Below are positions 49,026 to 61,031 of a stretch of DNA of 64,000 bases, in pieces. Positions within the stretch are counted from its first letter, which is position 1; each line of letters opens with the position of its first letter. The notes under the pieces are model-generated. The model was not told where the DNA came from. It did no database searches and saw nothing but the letters and a program-made list of their open reading frames with translations. The stretch is from Taenia hydatigena. Lineage: Eukaryota > Platyhelminthes > Cestoda > Cyclophyllidea > Taeniidae. A program made the position numbers and the translations under genes. Location: the NCBI GenBank assembly GCA_036345935.2, contig JADWOT020000001.1:35840952-35904951 (forward strand). Direction: 5' to 3'.

Positions 49026-51420
49026 TCCTCATGGTCTTACTTCACAACACCCCAACTGTTGAAGTGCTCAAACGTCCGCCCTCGAGTGTCGCATTGGGAC
49101 CAGCAGCAGTACCGATTGCAGTCGGGGCTCACCTTGACCATAATGACCGGTCAGAAGGAACATTTGCACTCGATATGCTTTACCTTAATGTACTCCACGC
49201 ATCGATTCGCATTCATGCCACATCCATGACATTATCGAAAGCAGTACCGCACTCAAAACTCTGCATCCTGTTACAGCCACGACTTCAACATCGGTGATCT
49301 GTAGCAGTTGAACTTCGGTAAAATATAGGTCCAAGAGCTCAATTTTTGCCGGATAACTGATTCGAAACGGCTGCTTGTCGAGGATCCATTAGCGCATAAT
49401 TAGTCATTTTGTAGTTATTTCAACGGAATCCAGACTGTTAAATATTTGAAGCAGCTGGTGACATAGGCACCACTGTTAATTCTTATCGAAAGTGCAAGCC
49501 TCGTTTCCTTAATAACGCATCCACTTCTCATTACGATGCCTATTTTAAGCAGAATGCACCTAAATTTTGATTCACATTCACTCTTCCATTTGTTAAATGC
49601 TCGCTCATGGCAGTTAAATTGAGATGGAAAATTCTGAATAGGGTTTCATGCAGAAAGCTGTGTTTGAAATATGCTTTTTATTGAATCGACACATTTTTAC
49701 GTTTATAATTTGCGCAAATAGGCATGTAGGGATCTTGCGTTTCCACTCTTAGCAGGATTTATCTAGTACCATGAATGGTGGCTTTGAGTTTTTAGGTCTT
49801 CAGTCGAATCTAGATCACTAAGTTGCTAAGGCCCTTTACATTGTTTCGCCTTAGCTGCAGTCAGTTAAGAACATTTTTACTCAGCCTAACAATAAGGAGT
49901 TGAATACAATGTATCTATGGGGCATAAGTGCTCTTCTACTTTGGCTCATATTGTTTTCTAATTGCTCGTAACAACCTGCTAAGCAAATTTGTAGGATGAT
50001 TTGATGAATCCAAGCTGAGAGACGGATCATGCTGATTGGTTGTGAAACAAGCCGCAACTTAGTCTAGAGTTACGGAAATTTGAGTCCTCGGATGACGTGT
50101 TCACCTAGTTTAGGGCACCAATCCTGATAACATAGACTGACTATTGGTCCGGACGGCTACAGCATAGATACGCATTCGTGTTAGCTGCATCCTCTCTCAC
50201 GACGGCCAATCAACACTTTTAAAAATAATCTAAGGCTAGCAACGGTGGCATCCTGAAGTCATGCGATGCAAATGGTCTTAGCAACTCGGTCACAGACCCA
50301 GTTCGTTAGTGGCTTATAACATACCAACAGACTCGGCGTAGCTGATCTCGCAACCACAGGCATGCCAAGCTTACTTCTGGTTCGAGTAGTCTATTTGTGA
50401 CCTCACTAAAGTAGACAATTCTGAAAACGAAACGCGTATGTAGGAAAATAAAGAAATAAGCGCAAATATAAGCAAAAATCAAGAAGAACATCGATTTTCA
50501 TTTTAGCACTACAAGTGGCCAAATAAATCCCATGCACAATGCATGGTAATAGCCTGGTTTTACTTCCATTTCATATTTCCAAAGGATTCTATAATGTCTC
50601 ATGTAAGAGCCAAACAAGGAAAAATTAGGGGCATTCTGCGCATCTTTGAGAACACTACAACTGCTTGACCAAATACAATTTCAGATCCATGGGTCTTGGA
50701 AAGTCGTGATTGTTAAAAATGCACAGTTCTTTACTTATGAATCATTTGGCTCGTTGTTAAAAACTAAAAAATGTAAAAGAATAAATCGAATTTTCTGGGG
50801 TGAATAATGCCAAGCTCATGTAGGAATATTTGTAGCATAGTATGCATTCTGTTAGCTATTCTGAAGAATATCTGAATCTGACGCTGGTGGAATCTGTCGA
50901 TGCATCTTGCGTGGAAAACATCCGATCTGCATAGGCACAAAACGCTGCATGACTAATGATTAGCACGCTTAGTCAAATGCACAATGTGCACATGGCCATT
51001 GGGAAATAATCAACCAAATTTACTAAGTGCACACTTAAAACAATTGTGTAATGAAATGACATACAAATCCTATTTCTCATTTTCGATCAAACCAAACGTT
51101 GATTATGAAAACCTTAAAGCAGCAAGTTACGGATTAATGCTTGAAACAATTCATGGACCAAGCGTATGGTAAATCTGGCCATTATTTTCCAGAAGAACGA
51201 AAGATCTACCGAGTAAAAGCTCTGCAAAGAAAGATCTGACTTCAAAATATATGGGTGTTTTAGTTTAACTGACAACAGTAGTGATGGCAGTTGTCGGAAG
51301 TCACTAACGCATAAAGGTAACAACTTCTCACGATCGTTTTTTACATTCTGCACCCTTGATTAGCGAGCAGTCAGACAGGCGTTAAGGATGCGTGACATTC
51401 CGGGAAGGCCACATGAAGGA
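49026..51420. other. Single-copy-looking sequence, no supported gene
   Basis: The mosaic repeats stop at about 49025. I saw no R1 core or block match from here to the right. Open frames are short and featureless. The stretch is more AT-rich, with several T- and A-runs. Confidence 0.45.
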
Positions 51421-51477
51421 ACCAATGTGCTGACATAAAGGTGAGGTCAATCAAATCTCTCCCCCGAGGTCGCGGAT

Positions 51478-51485
51478 TATTTAAG
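51478..51485 (+). promoter_or_regulatory. Candidate TATA box (TATTTAAG)
   Basis: Preceded by a C/G-rich stretch (ctcccccgaggtcgcgg) and followed about 15 bases later by catcagcac, which resembles a TCAG-type initiator. It lies 56 bases before the ATG at 51534. Confidence 0.4.
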
Positions 51486-51533
51486 CCCCGACATCAGCAC
51501 AAGGCAATACATGAACTGCAGCGTCTGGCTGTA

Positions 51534-51766
51534 ATGGTGGGTTCCATTAATTTTTCTTACATTAGTGTTAGCATTTTGGTGCTTTTCGTTTCATCAAATC
51601 GAATAGTCACGGCGCCTACTTTAGTCTCCTCTGTTCGATCGCATGGCATGCAATACAGAAACATAGGGATTCGCGATTGTCTATTAACAGCGCAAAGTGA
51701 CAACGACGATCCCATCCTTTCTGCACGGCCCTATAGTGGCACACGATACTGGAAATTCATTGGAAG
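51534..51766 (+). CDS. Candidate first exon of a secreted protein, unknown
   Basis: The ATG at 51534 opens a frame that begins with a plausible signal peptide: MVGSINFSYISVSILVLFVS, with cleavage possible near NRIVT-A. It then reads DCLLTAQSDNDDPILSARPY and GTRYWKF. A good splice donor, AAG|GTCAGT, follows at 51766/51767. Read without splicing the same frame stays open to 51986. If an intron starts here, acceptor-like CAG sites at about 51825-51835 and 51857 lead either to the same frame or to a cysteine-rich frame (RRDCCNSFRC, DHCRCQ) that ends at about 52018. A TATA-like box lies 56 bases upstream. The family is not recognised. The signal peptide, donor and promoter fit together, but each is weak alone. 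Confidence 0.3.
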
Positions 51767-52497
51767 GTCAGTCACATTCTCAATTCGCGTGGTACTAGTT
51801 CGTGCTACTAATGCATGGGGTTTCAGTGTTGTTATCAGGAGGAATTCATACCCGCAGGCAAGTTGCAGATGCTTCTTAAAGACCAAGCTCTTCGCTTCAG
51901 TGAGAGGCGTGACTGTTGCAATTCCTTCCGCTGCAATGTCACTTTTGACCATTGCAGATGCCAGACCTCCGGGGATGGAGGAATGAGTCTTTGTCGCGCT
52001 GTAGCAATGTGGGGCTGACAGTCTCTTCGGTGACCATTCACAAACTTGCCAACGTCGAACGTTACAAAAGTTATTTTGCTAGGGAGAACTAAGATTGCAA
52101 TAGTGGCAAGGCCCTTACGCTTACGAATCTGATGAGTCAAATCAGGTCCATTCTAATATGCGGAAACTTGGAATTTTCAACAACTCCTTTACATTTGTCG
52201 TTATCTTAGGCAGGTAGGGTCAAACAGCTTGAGAAGTTGCCATCACAGCCAAGCCTGTCGCACACTTCCATGGTGGTCCTCTTAAGCCAAATTTATTAAC
52301 AATAGAAACTAAATTGCCTAAACGGTAACGCCCATTAACTCAAAGTGCATGACGAAGTCATGGAAAAAGGTGAGCCATAAAATAACATATGCTAATAATA
52401 GTGCTCCCCTTCCAAATCGACTGCCCCTCACACGACAAGCTATGTAGTCAACAAATAGAATGACAACAGCAGCGCATAAAATTTAATCATGCATTTG

Positions 52498-52504
52498 TAT
52501 AAAG
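52498..52504 (+). promoter_or_regulatory. Candidate TATA box (TATAAAG)
   Basis: It lies 69 bases before the ATG at 52567, nearly the same spacing as in the cationic-peptide genes (70-71 bases). Confidence 0.4.
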
Positions 52505-52566
52505 GAGACAGCTAATGAGCAAACAGGAGCCTTGTTAAATTCATAGTCCATGCCTTAATTAGTTGT

Positions 52567-52809
52567 ATGCTGTATGATCTAAGGCTTAACCTATGCGTTA
52601 TGATTATCATTTTTGTTGAGCTGCTCTTGGTGAAACCAAAATGCGCAGAATGCGTTGCGAATGCAAATGTATTGCGCTCAGTAATGCTACTGGAAGTGGT
52701 GGTGGCGTTGGCAAGCGTATTTACAGCTGCATTTAACATTGTGTTTTGGGCACCGAAACTAGCCTATAGACTGCTTTACAGTGCAATCTCACATTCACTG
52801 GAAAAATAA
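52567..52809 (+). CDS. Candidate small membrane or secreted peptide, unknown
   Basis: An 80-codon frame from ATG to TAA. It starts with a hydrophobic segment (CVMIIIFVELLLV, residues 10-22), then KPKCAEC, then a second hydrophobic stretch (VMLLEVVVALASVFTAAFNI, about 39-58), then APKLAYRLLYSAISHSLEK, which is mildly basic. A second ATG at residue 12 would shorten the signal-like part. A TATA box sits 69 bases upstream. I see no AATAAA close behind the stop and no homologue in the window. It could be a two-helix membrane peptide or a signal peptide with a short mature chain. It could also be chance, because hydrophobic frames are common in AT-rich DNA. Confidence 0.3.
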   Translation: MLYDLRLNLCVMIIIFVELLLVKPKCAECVANANVLRSVMLLEVVVALASVFTAAFNIVFWAPKLAYRLLYSAISHSLEK

Positions 52810-53269
52810 TTTAAAGCCGTGTCTTAATATTCATTAAATTTCACTGCAATCGCCACAACCAGTGACATGGAATTCAGATGCGGTTAACAGTGCCTCACTT
52901 CCTGATTGCGAAAAATAGCAACGACGACCGAGGAAAACATGTTATTAGACTGCGTCACTCATCGCCAATAATGGTACCAGCCTAAATGGCGTTCGTACTT
53001 GCCAATACAGAGTTCACTATATTGCTACTACCTCCAGCATTATTAGCCAGACCCAATGTGTTCTTTTGGCCTTCGGAAAAAATTGAAACTGTTCGCTCCG
53101 GAATCACAAACTTATTACTCAGTCCAGAGAATAGGCGCTTTCGACCAAGGCATAATGCATTAGCCTCCGCTCTGCCAGCCTTAGGTGCTATAGCTGTAGC
53201 ATGGAAGTCTTCCTATTTCCCAAAAGTTGCGCAAAAGCGTAGCAACTTTAAAATACCATGCTAGCTTAG

Positions 53270-56200
53270 TCTAGTAACTCAGTTAATTCACTTCTATCAT
53301 GTGTGTGGTCCAAGTAATCTCATCACCTGTCTTTCACCCGCTTTTCAATTTTCTTAGCACATTTGTTCGAATGAGTGAAATTTCCAATGGCAAGTGCTTT
53401 TAAGGAAAGAAAATAGATTTGCTTGAAGCTAGGTCTCCCAATGGAAGAGACGACGCTTTCAAAAGTGCTCAGTCGCATGTAAGGTTACTTTTTTGACAAT
53501 GCCTCACTTCAAATGACAAACCAACTTATTTCATGCTTCCCCCTATTCAGCGCATTTTCGAACGATAACTGTTCAATTTCTGGAGTGTTTTGTCAAGAAA
53601 AACCCTACACCAGTAGGACGAGGTGACGTTCATCTTCTTCAGTACCTTGCTAAAACCAAACCGAATCTATCCATACTGCGCAGATGCGATGCATGAACAG
53701 GGCGCTGAGAGCCTTTGTGCTTGAAAATCTGTCTCTTCCCCAAATATGGTAATTTCATGGTTGTGGCAAATGTGTTTCATTAGGAAATCCATTCAGCTTT
53801 AAGAAATCTGGGTGAGGAGTGGGCACAAATCATGCCAAAAGTGATTGAGCCACTATTGTCTGAAGCTCATTGCTAAGGTATGCTTCTACTTCATTTCCTC
53901 ATTTCTGGTTCCTTTTCTTGTTCAATCTTCCCCCATTTTTGAAAGAGTGTTGATACCGTAATAGAAGAGGTCTTGTAATGTCTGTCTCCTTAAAGGCAAA
54001 CCAAGTCTCAAGTCGGTGGGAAGCCATTCTGAACCCAATACTCATTCAACTACGAGCACACGAAGACCTATGTGATTGTGCTACTGTTAGTTAATAGGTA
54101 TGCATTGTTGAATTACGCTTAGTGAAATGCATTTTGAGCACATGGAGCCAGGACGAGCGTTGTACTTAAACTCTTCTCAATCGTACTGATTAACCACTGC
54201 GTTTAAGTATTACTTCCATTGCACTCAAGCTCCATTAGTGTACACCTCAACAGCTGCCACGTGGCCCTTGAAAAATATTGGAGTAGTCCCTGCCAATAAG
54301 ACGAACGTACGCTCACCTCCTCCTACTACCCCACATTTGATCACTATTTTAATCACTTGAGTCTTTTTATTTCTAAATGCGCATATTAGAAATAAGTTAC
54401 TCAGCATCTTACTAGGTGGTTTATTCAACCGCGGGCTGATTTTCCAGCTTGTTGATTGCAATAACAATCGCATAGTGCCTTGGTAAAATTGACCTTTTGC
54501 ACATTTAAACGATTGTAATGTGCCTCTTGATTAGCCATTGTTTGTTGCAACCTAGGATCTAACTTAGCCAAAATAGACATTTGCATTTGACCAAACGAGA
54601 GTCAATTCGTAACTCAAATAAATGCATCTCTGTATCTCACTTTCTCATGGCAACGCTGTCATATTACTTCAAATCGCTTCTACCCTGTGTGCGTTAAACT
54701 CCTCCTTAATTTTCTGCGCTTTTAAACACTTTGGCACTGTAAACCCGTTTTCGTCCAACTATTATACACGCGCTTAGTGTTTGTCATGGAATGATTGGCA
54801 GTTGTGCTTGTGCCAATTAACCGCATCATTTGTAATCGAACAGCAAAGTCATTTGGCAAGTTGACACACTGGACCTAATTTAAACTTAAGCGATTCCATT
54901 GTATTTGTCAACAACTATGTAAACAGCGGTAATTTTTATGATATTTTACCACGTATAACCTGCTCTGATCTCCATGGTCGATTTCAGCATCGTGAATGGC
55001 ATTATCAGCGTACGATTTCCTTAATTTTCCTTCAAATGGCTAAACACATTAGTCCTAAAATGCCACTCATCCAAAGATATTTGTCAATTTGAAGCTTTGC
55101 TGGTTTTCAACTGTGCCACAAATGGCAAAAGGCAGCACAGATGCATGTTTTCCACATAGCTTTAATGGACTTAGCAGCATTCTACTTACCATGTCCTGGA
55201 TACCAGGTTAAAGCTTGGCTCCGTGTTTAGTGGTGCTCGGATTGTCATTGATGTTTACGCATATGGCAAGGTGATGGTCCCATCGACAGCTGCAATCACT
55301 TTGCCGAGCAAATGTCTACTAAAGAGCCTTCCTTTATTGCTCGCTGCCTTGGAGCCATGTGCATCTGCTATACACTGCCGAATAAGGAGCGGGTACAATT
55401 CTGCAGTAGATACTTGCAATAACTCAGCAGTCTACTGCCGTTTAGAACGTGAGGCACAATATTGCCCGCAGTGAATAGGTGCAGAATCAGGCACGTGTAG
55501 TCCTGCATGGCTTGCAAATAAAACACGAAGAAAAGAAGACATGAAAGCATGATGAGGAGCACCTAACTTACACACCGAACCAAATTAGGTACACATTCCA
55601 ATACTGGTTGGGTGCTAATGTCTAGTATACTATCCAACGGTGTGGTTGTGCATGCATCAAAGAGAAGAGAGCTAACCCATTTTGACTTAGCTGGCAACAT
55701 CCCATCCCTTAAGGGCTATTGGTTAGGCGACACGACAAAAGGTGCAAAGGACTCAGAAGAGACTCGAAAATAAAATACTGCGTAAAGCATAGTCTGTAAA
55801 AGATATTTTACGACATAAGTCATATTCATATTCACGTCCTACAATCACCGAGTCAAATGGGGGATGCAAATCACTGATTCTGTGAAGACCGCCAAATAGG
55901 AAGAAGTGCCATCTGGGTATTGCCGAGTTCTAAATAGTTCTTTCGTCTCCAGTTTCCTCTGTTGGGGTTATTAGGGATGGCCCGGATCCAAGCGTATGCA
56001 GATCTTGCACTTTCTAAGTTTGCACAAATTTCGACTGAATTTGTTGCAAAATGCGACTTGGAATAAAAGTAGAAAGGATAGGCAGCTGGTGAGGATCAGG
56101 CATTGGAAACACAACACGAACCACATAGTGCTGCACATAAAACCAGCATGTTTGTTGTTAGCTACCTATTCTTGTGAATGAATGTTGATGCAGCAACTAT

Positions 56201-57560
56201 GGTTGATGTGAGAGAGTTCCAATATGAGTCTGAACAGTGGATGCATTAAAATATGCCTGTGAAATCTAAAGCCTCCCAAAATTGTTGCAAAATTGCAGTG
56301 GCCATTGACCGTTTCTGTTGGTCTCCAAATGTCTTTGAAGCGATTTACAAAGCGTCTCATGTTTCCATCAGCTAATTAAAAATATTTAAAGTAGGTGTTT
56401 TGAAAAATATGCTTATTCTTGCTTTTAAAAGGAGTGGTACTTAAACAAGACTTTAAGGCGCTCTTCACTGTGCTATACACCAGTCTATTACTGTAACACA
56501 TTCCAATTATGTTCAGTACCAGGATAGTGCTGAGCTTACGAATTTGTCAGTGCAAAGGTGCACCAAACGATGCCAGCATTATTAATTTTCTCAGCATCTC
56601 TGCACTTAAGATTTACTCATTACCTAAACGGTGATTTTAGAGAGGTAAACAAATGTATCATTATGCCCCATAGGCACATGGCGCACGTGCACTTTCTCCA
56701 GTCTGCTTTTCGATTCGATTACTGCGAAAAACTCACTTAGCCTTCCGAAAATCACTTCTTCGTCTGCCGTTGGATCGTGTTAAATAAGTGGATTCCAAAA
56801 GATACAGGGTAGATTAACTTATATTCAGCGACCATTATGGTATCATGTTAGTGGGCATCCGCTTTCGTCTTAGGAGCTGCGCGATGAGCTACAATGGCAT
56901 AAAACCGACTTGAAAATAATCTAACGATAAGAAGGTGGTTCACATGAGTGCTTATTACGCTGCGCAACACGGAGTCAACCCGGATTTCTCGGTGAGGATC
57001 ATGGACAAGTCAGCTCAGTGCATTAAAGTTGGGTATGCAGACCCTGCCTCTGTAGAATGGTGTAGTACCATGATTGAAGATCGTGAAATCGCATTTCTTC
57101 TTTGCCATCTCTCAGCGAGATGAAATGATGGACTTGATATTTTGCCCGTATAGTTCTCTTTTCTGTCTAGAATTTTCCTTCATTATGTCTGGGCATGCTT
57201 GGGACGGCCACGATGGGCGAATGACTGATGGCAACACCAGTGACGATAGTCTAATTCATTTAGCCCTTCTGCACACTGGAATGCGGATAGAATTCAGATG
57301 TCTAGGCATTCGCTATGCATGGAAATGAGCCGAGTGCCATCGTTGCGTGGGAAATTTCGCGTATGTAACGGCCAACGTCCGACTGGCAAAGTAAATTGTT
57401 CAACTGCTTACCATAGCGTTATTTCAACAGTTATATGTGCTTGCCATAGGCACATGCCAATGAATACGGGTAGACCATTCTTTGTAGCGACTTTGCTCAC
57501 TTGAACCTCCTCGATGCCGGGCGAAACAAATATGCCACTGCTGGGTTGTGTTCATGCAAT
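53270..57560. other. Gene-poor single-copy sequence
   Basis: Several 60-85 codon frames (for example 55223-55474, 56941-57123 and minus 54225-54473) have no promoter, no splice-site support and no domain I can defend. No repeat of the upstream mosaic is seen. Confidence 0.4.
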
Positions 57561-57589
57561 TGGTGACAAGCATTGGTGTTTTCTTTAGT

Positions 57590-57770
57590 TTAGCCTGTCG
57601 CTTTGATTGATTCCTCCACATTTGTTTCTGTAAAACAGATTAATTGGCAGCCGCTGGCTGCCACTACATCCAAGTTGCTTCTGCCTGTGGCCATTTTCAA
57701 CTCCCACCCCCATACCATCAACTCCACACACTGTGCCGGGTCACCCAATGGCTTCGGCATTATACTCANT
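57590..57770. repeat. 181-base tandem duplication, unit 1
   Basis: It repeats at 57771-57951 with a few substitutions (ccactacatcc versus ccaccacatcc; gggtcaccc versus aagtcacct). The units are joined at an unresolved base, N, at 57769. The unit boundary coinciding with N suggests two alleles joined end to end by the assembler, but a true tandem copy is possible. Confidence 0.8.
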
Positions 57771-57951
57771 TTAGCCTGTCGCTTTGATTGATTCCTCCAC
57801 ATTTGTTTCTGTAAAACAGATTAATTGGCAGCCGCTGGCTGCCACCACATCCAAGTTGCTTCTGCCTGTGGCCATTTTCAACTCCCACCCCCATACCATC
57901 AACTCCACACACTGTGCCAAGTCACCTAATGGCTTCGGCATTATACTCATA
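57771..57951. repeat. 181-base tandem duplication, unit 2
   Basis: Second unit of the pair. It carries the 3' part of the minus-strand open frame at 57771-58055. Confidence 0.8.
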
Positions 57952-58055
57952 CCATATGGTTTGCAGCCTTTGAGCTCTTTTGCACATTGACAACACATAT
58001 TTTGCCCAATTGTAATGCCCACTTTGGTCCTCGGGGAGGTCTTAGTGCCCTGCAT
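57771..58055 (-). pseudogene. Possible retroelement integrase relic
   Basis: A 94-codon minus-strand frame with NMCCQCAKELKGCKPYGM, then PKPLGD, then VWGWELKMATGRS, VVAASG and LICFTETN. The order C-x2-C, K-P-G, P-x-P, and a following hydrophobic strand with SG/F-T resembles the zinc-binding end and first core strand of integrases from Ty3-like elements, in which C-x2-C precedes the catalytic core by a similar distance. The expected first aspartate and the HH part of the finger are not seen, and the frame ends early. I hold this loosely. A partial second copy lies in the tandem unit at 57590-57770. Confidence 0.28.
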
Positions 58056-58059
58056 TGGT

Positions 58060-59375
58060 AAAAGCAGGTGGAGAGCCCAACTTCAATGGATATCTACCCT
58101 AAAATCAGTATCTGGTCTGTAGACCTTAATCAAGAGAGCAGAGCATTGGTAACTTTGTCAGGCTAATGTAGTTTAAAATGGCTTCCCACTTTGGCTACTA
58201 TCCCATTAATATGGCCTGTAGGAAAGCTACTAGCAACTGAAGCGACACTGGCCGTGAACCACCAGAAGTAGCAATAACCCCTTCTTTTCTCTACTGAATG
58301 CAATAGACTTAGACAAGTGTGGTTGAGAGGCGTTGAAGTAAAAATGCGGTAACAAGGAGAAATGGAATCGGAGCCCTGCGTCCACAAGTCAATGACAAGT
58401 CCCGTCCTTTGTCATATTGGCTTGATTGTGGAGTAGTGTACACTCTGCTGCAACACAGTTCTTAAACGGAGTTAGCTTTGGACAGAGTGAAATCGCTAAG
58501 TGGAATCAGTGACAGGGCAGTCGGATGTTGTCTCAGTTACACGGAATCGCGATTATTAATACGACTGATCCATGGTTGCTTTCGTGCGGCATCGCTTGCA
58601 TCGTAATGGCTGATGTAAGAGGATGGCCAAGGAGAGCGGCAGAAATGGGGCTTTCTAGCGGGAAGGAGAAAATCTGCAATTATGCTTTGTCTTTTTTAGA
58701 CTCCAGAGACGCCTCAAACCACTTCACATTTCCAAACTACTTAATAATTTAATTTTCGATTAGACCAGTTTAGCCGCATTCTTTGTATATATTACTCATC
58801 AAGTCACTCATCTTTACGAGGGTGCGGCATGATCAATTCAAGCACTGTAAACATCCTTCATGTAAACAAAGTGCGCACTACATTTTACCTGCTGCGGTGC
58901 GATTTTCTGGTGTGGATAACCCTCGCGCATAGCACACCTGCGCTGATGTTCTACTAACCACTTTATGCGTTCATACTACAGCCTCTTAAACATTCGTTTG
59001 TATGTTGTTGCCTTTAGTGATTCTTAGCGCTTAAAGAGGTGGACGTCACCACCTGCCAAAGCTGTCAGCAAATAGAAGTACCAAATTGATGCTATTTGGC
59101 TCCAGATATTTTGACAATCTTGAGTTCTGCGCACTAGCAGAGATTTAAGGCAAGCCAATCAACCATTTGTTTAGGTTATCATCAAATGCCTTCCAAACCT
59201 CACTCGAGAAATAACACACGCGTAGTCCACAAATGACAACAAGTCAAATATGTAGATAAATATGTGCATGTGTATTTCGACAGCTCGAATTCCATCACAG
59301 AGCACAATTCGATTGCCTTCACACACAGTAAAACCTAGCGAAATGCAACCACAGATTTAAGCCATCCGCAGGCAT
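58060..59375. other. No supported gene; 3' flank of peptide gene copy 3
   Basis: A 75-codon plus frame at 58525-58752 and a minus frame at 58163-58387 have no support. I see no AATAAA within about 150 bases past the stop of the peptide gene at 59376. Confidence 0.4.
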
Positions 59376-59765
59376 TTAGGCATTCCACTGACCTGGTCTT
59401 CGAACTTTGTTTCCACAATTGGGGAAGCAGATATTCCAAGGTCCTCTAAAGACTCTTCGAATACCATCACCGACCCTTCGAAATGCACGACTGATCCTCC
59501 GTCGGAAGCGACGCCATCCAGCTGGTACAAGCACATCCCTCCGTCTAACAGATTCAGTGAGTTTTTCGGTCAGTCCCTCTGCCTTCTCTACGTCCTCCTC
59601 GTTCCTCTCCGTCAATTCACCGTCTTCTAAAGGGGTGGACATCTCAAATAGATCCGCTTCCAATTTTCGGGCCACTTCTCCATCTGGAACCACGGCAGCG
59701 GAGACGAGATGTAGGGCTAAAACAAGGAGGAGAAGGAGGCAGACCAGGCTTGAATGTAATTTCAT
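59376..59765 (-). CDS. Secreted cationic-peptide precursor, intact (family copy 3)
   Basis: 129 residues from ATG to stop in one exon. Residues 1-23 are a typical signal peptide (leucine-rich core 10-18, cleavage likely after VSA). Residues 24-73 form an acidic propeptide with 16 Asp/Glu against 5 Lys/Arg. RRR at 74-76 is a likely processing site. Residues 83-107 (GWRRFRRRISRAFRR, then GDGIRRVFR) form a strongly basic amphipathic helix with 11 Arg between residues 84 and 107. Then comes CFPNC (113-117), probably a disulphide loop, and a basic tail ending QWNA. This is the usual layout of animal antimicrobial-peptide precursors, with propeptide charge balancing the mature helix; cnidarian arminins and echinoderm centrocins have the same general plan, but I do not see true sequence identity. 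The likely role is secretion from an immune or epithelial cell and membrane attack on microbes (inferred). A TATA box lies 63-70 bases upstream. Its DNA appears identical to the copy at 63641. Confidence 0.85.
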   Translation of the reverse strand: MKLHSSLVCLLLLLVLALHLVSAAVVPDGEVARKLEADLFEMSTPLEDGELTERNEEDVEKAEGLTEKLTESVRRRDVLVPAGWRRFRRRISRAFRRVGDGIRRVFRGPWNICFPNCGNKVRRPGQWNA

Positions 59766-59827
59766 GCTGCAGATCTGTAGTGTTAGCAGCGATCACACAC
59801 GAGCATGTTGGACACGCCTACATCCCG

Positions 59828-59835
59828 CTTTTATA
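59828..59835 (-). promoter_or_regulatory. TATA box of peptide gene copy 3
   Basis: TATAAAAG on the minus strand, 70 bases before the ATG at 59765. Transcription would start about 30 bases downstream, leaving a leader of about 40 bases. Confidence 0.75.
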
Positions 59836-60593
59836 CGCTCGGTCAGCCATTTGTTTGCCTTCCAAAACCGCTGTTCATACGTGTGGGTGGTTATGATGAT
59901 GCATTAATATTGTCCATGATAACAGATATTGTGGGAATCATTCAAACCCTATCAGATCGCGCCTGCTAGCATCTTAGCCGTGTGGTGAGCCTTAGAGTTG
60001 CCGAGGCACATTGCCTTCCTAATGGTAAAAAAGCTTATGGGTGAGCGCTCAATTTCATTACATCGTTTAGCACATTCGCCGCAGTTAAGCACATAAATAT
60101 CTAAGCTGATCTATTACTAATGGCTGGTTAATTGAACGGGATCTGGGTTTCCGTCCACGTCTACAGCCATCGGATCATTTTTAGGTTAGTAAACAATCCT
60201 GTTTAATGGCGATTTCATTTGTAAGTCTCTAGCGATGACTTTTAATGCTGAATTATGCAAAATCGTTTGCTACATCCTGCACCCAAAGGGCAACGAGGGA
60301 GAAATTTGTTGTGAATGGCTTAATCTGGAGTGATTTCCAATAGTCTCTGTCGAAGCCACATTCCATGCCTCGACCTTCTCCCAGTACCCGATGCTGGAGC
60401 TAAGGAAAATAAGGGTGAAAAATGAAGCCATTTGAATAATTCCTTGCATTTGTGTTGCGCTCAGAGCTAGTCGTGTCCCAATCTGACTCAGGTAAGCATG
60501 AGCATAATCCCTGCTGAAATGAAAATGTGCAATAATGTGTAATCAAGCCTTGGGAGGGGAAATACAAATGCATGTACAGATTCAGCTCAAGTA

Positions 60594-61031
60594 TTAGTAG
60601 AGCATGCGTGATAACAAATCTAGCGCTTTGGATCCACAAGGTGGTAGCAGGGTAGAGTGTTGAACAGAGCCCAATACCCTGACTCCAACATCAGCCCTAT
60701 AAAAGGAAGTGCATAAGGAGCTAATAAGCTTAACCATGCATTTTGATTGGAATTTTAATCTGCCAGACATGAAGGTGCTGACATAATTAGAGGGTATACA
60801 TGTATTTATTTCCACCATATAGCTCGTCGCCTGCTGCAGAGCTGGCAATATGCCCACTGTCCTCCCTGACCACCTCATTTCCTTCCTGGGAAACACAGGT
60901 ACAGGTAATCTACTTTCATTTGAAATCAATGAACTGCCATGAAACAGAAGGACGTAGAGTTGCCGACCCTCAACTTCGTGCGCGCCTGCAGCTTGGGTGC
61001 GCACTGCATGCAAGGAATCAGTAGAAGACAT
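60594..61031 (-). other. Open frame in the duplicated arm, unknown
   Basis: A frame of 145 codons from ATG at 61031. It has no signal peptide; recognisable parts are VEGRQLYVLLFHGSS, SRLPVPVFPRKEM and GRLKFQSKCMVKL. No domain is recognised. The other arm keeps the frame open (62375-62812) with three amino-acid differences (Ala/Val near residue 16, Ser/Arg and Cys/Arg near 103-106). All three visible changes alter the protein, which gives no sign of selection to keep it. A relic or a chance frame is more likely than a gene. Confidence 0.25.

Noticed and set aside
52986..53264. 92-codon plus frame with a hydrophobic start
   Set aside because: No TATA box, splice sites or recognisable motif; its length is within chance for this much sequence.
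54225..54473. Minus frame with GTTPIFFKG, faintly like a UEV ubiquitin-binding fold
   Set aside because: Only a handful of residues match, the frame stops before the rest of the fold, and no flanking exon is visible.
56941..57123. Frame MSAYYAAQHGVN... as a coding exon
   Set aside because: Attractive composition but no splice sites, promoter or family recognised.
59407..59907. 166-codon plus frame (and its twin at 63499-63999)
   Set aside because: It is the complement of the intact peptide gene and its promoter; the signal peptide, propeptide and TATA box all support the other strand.
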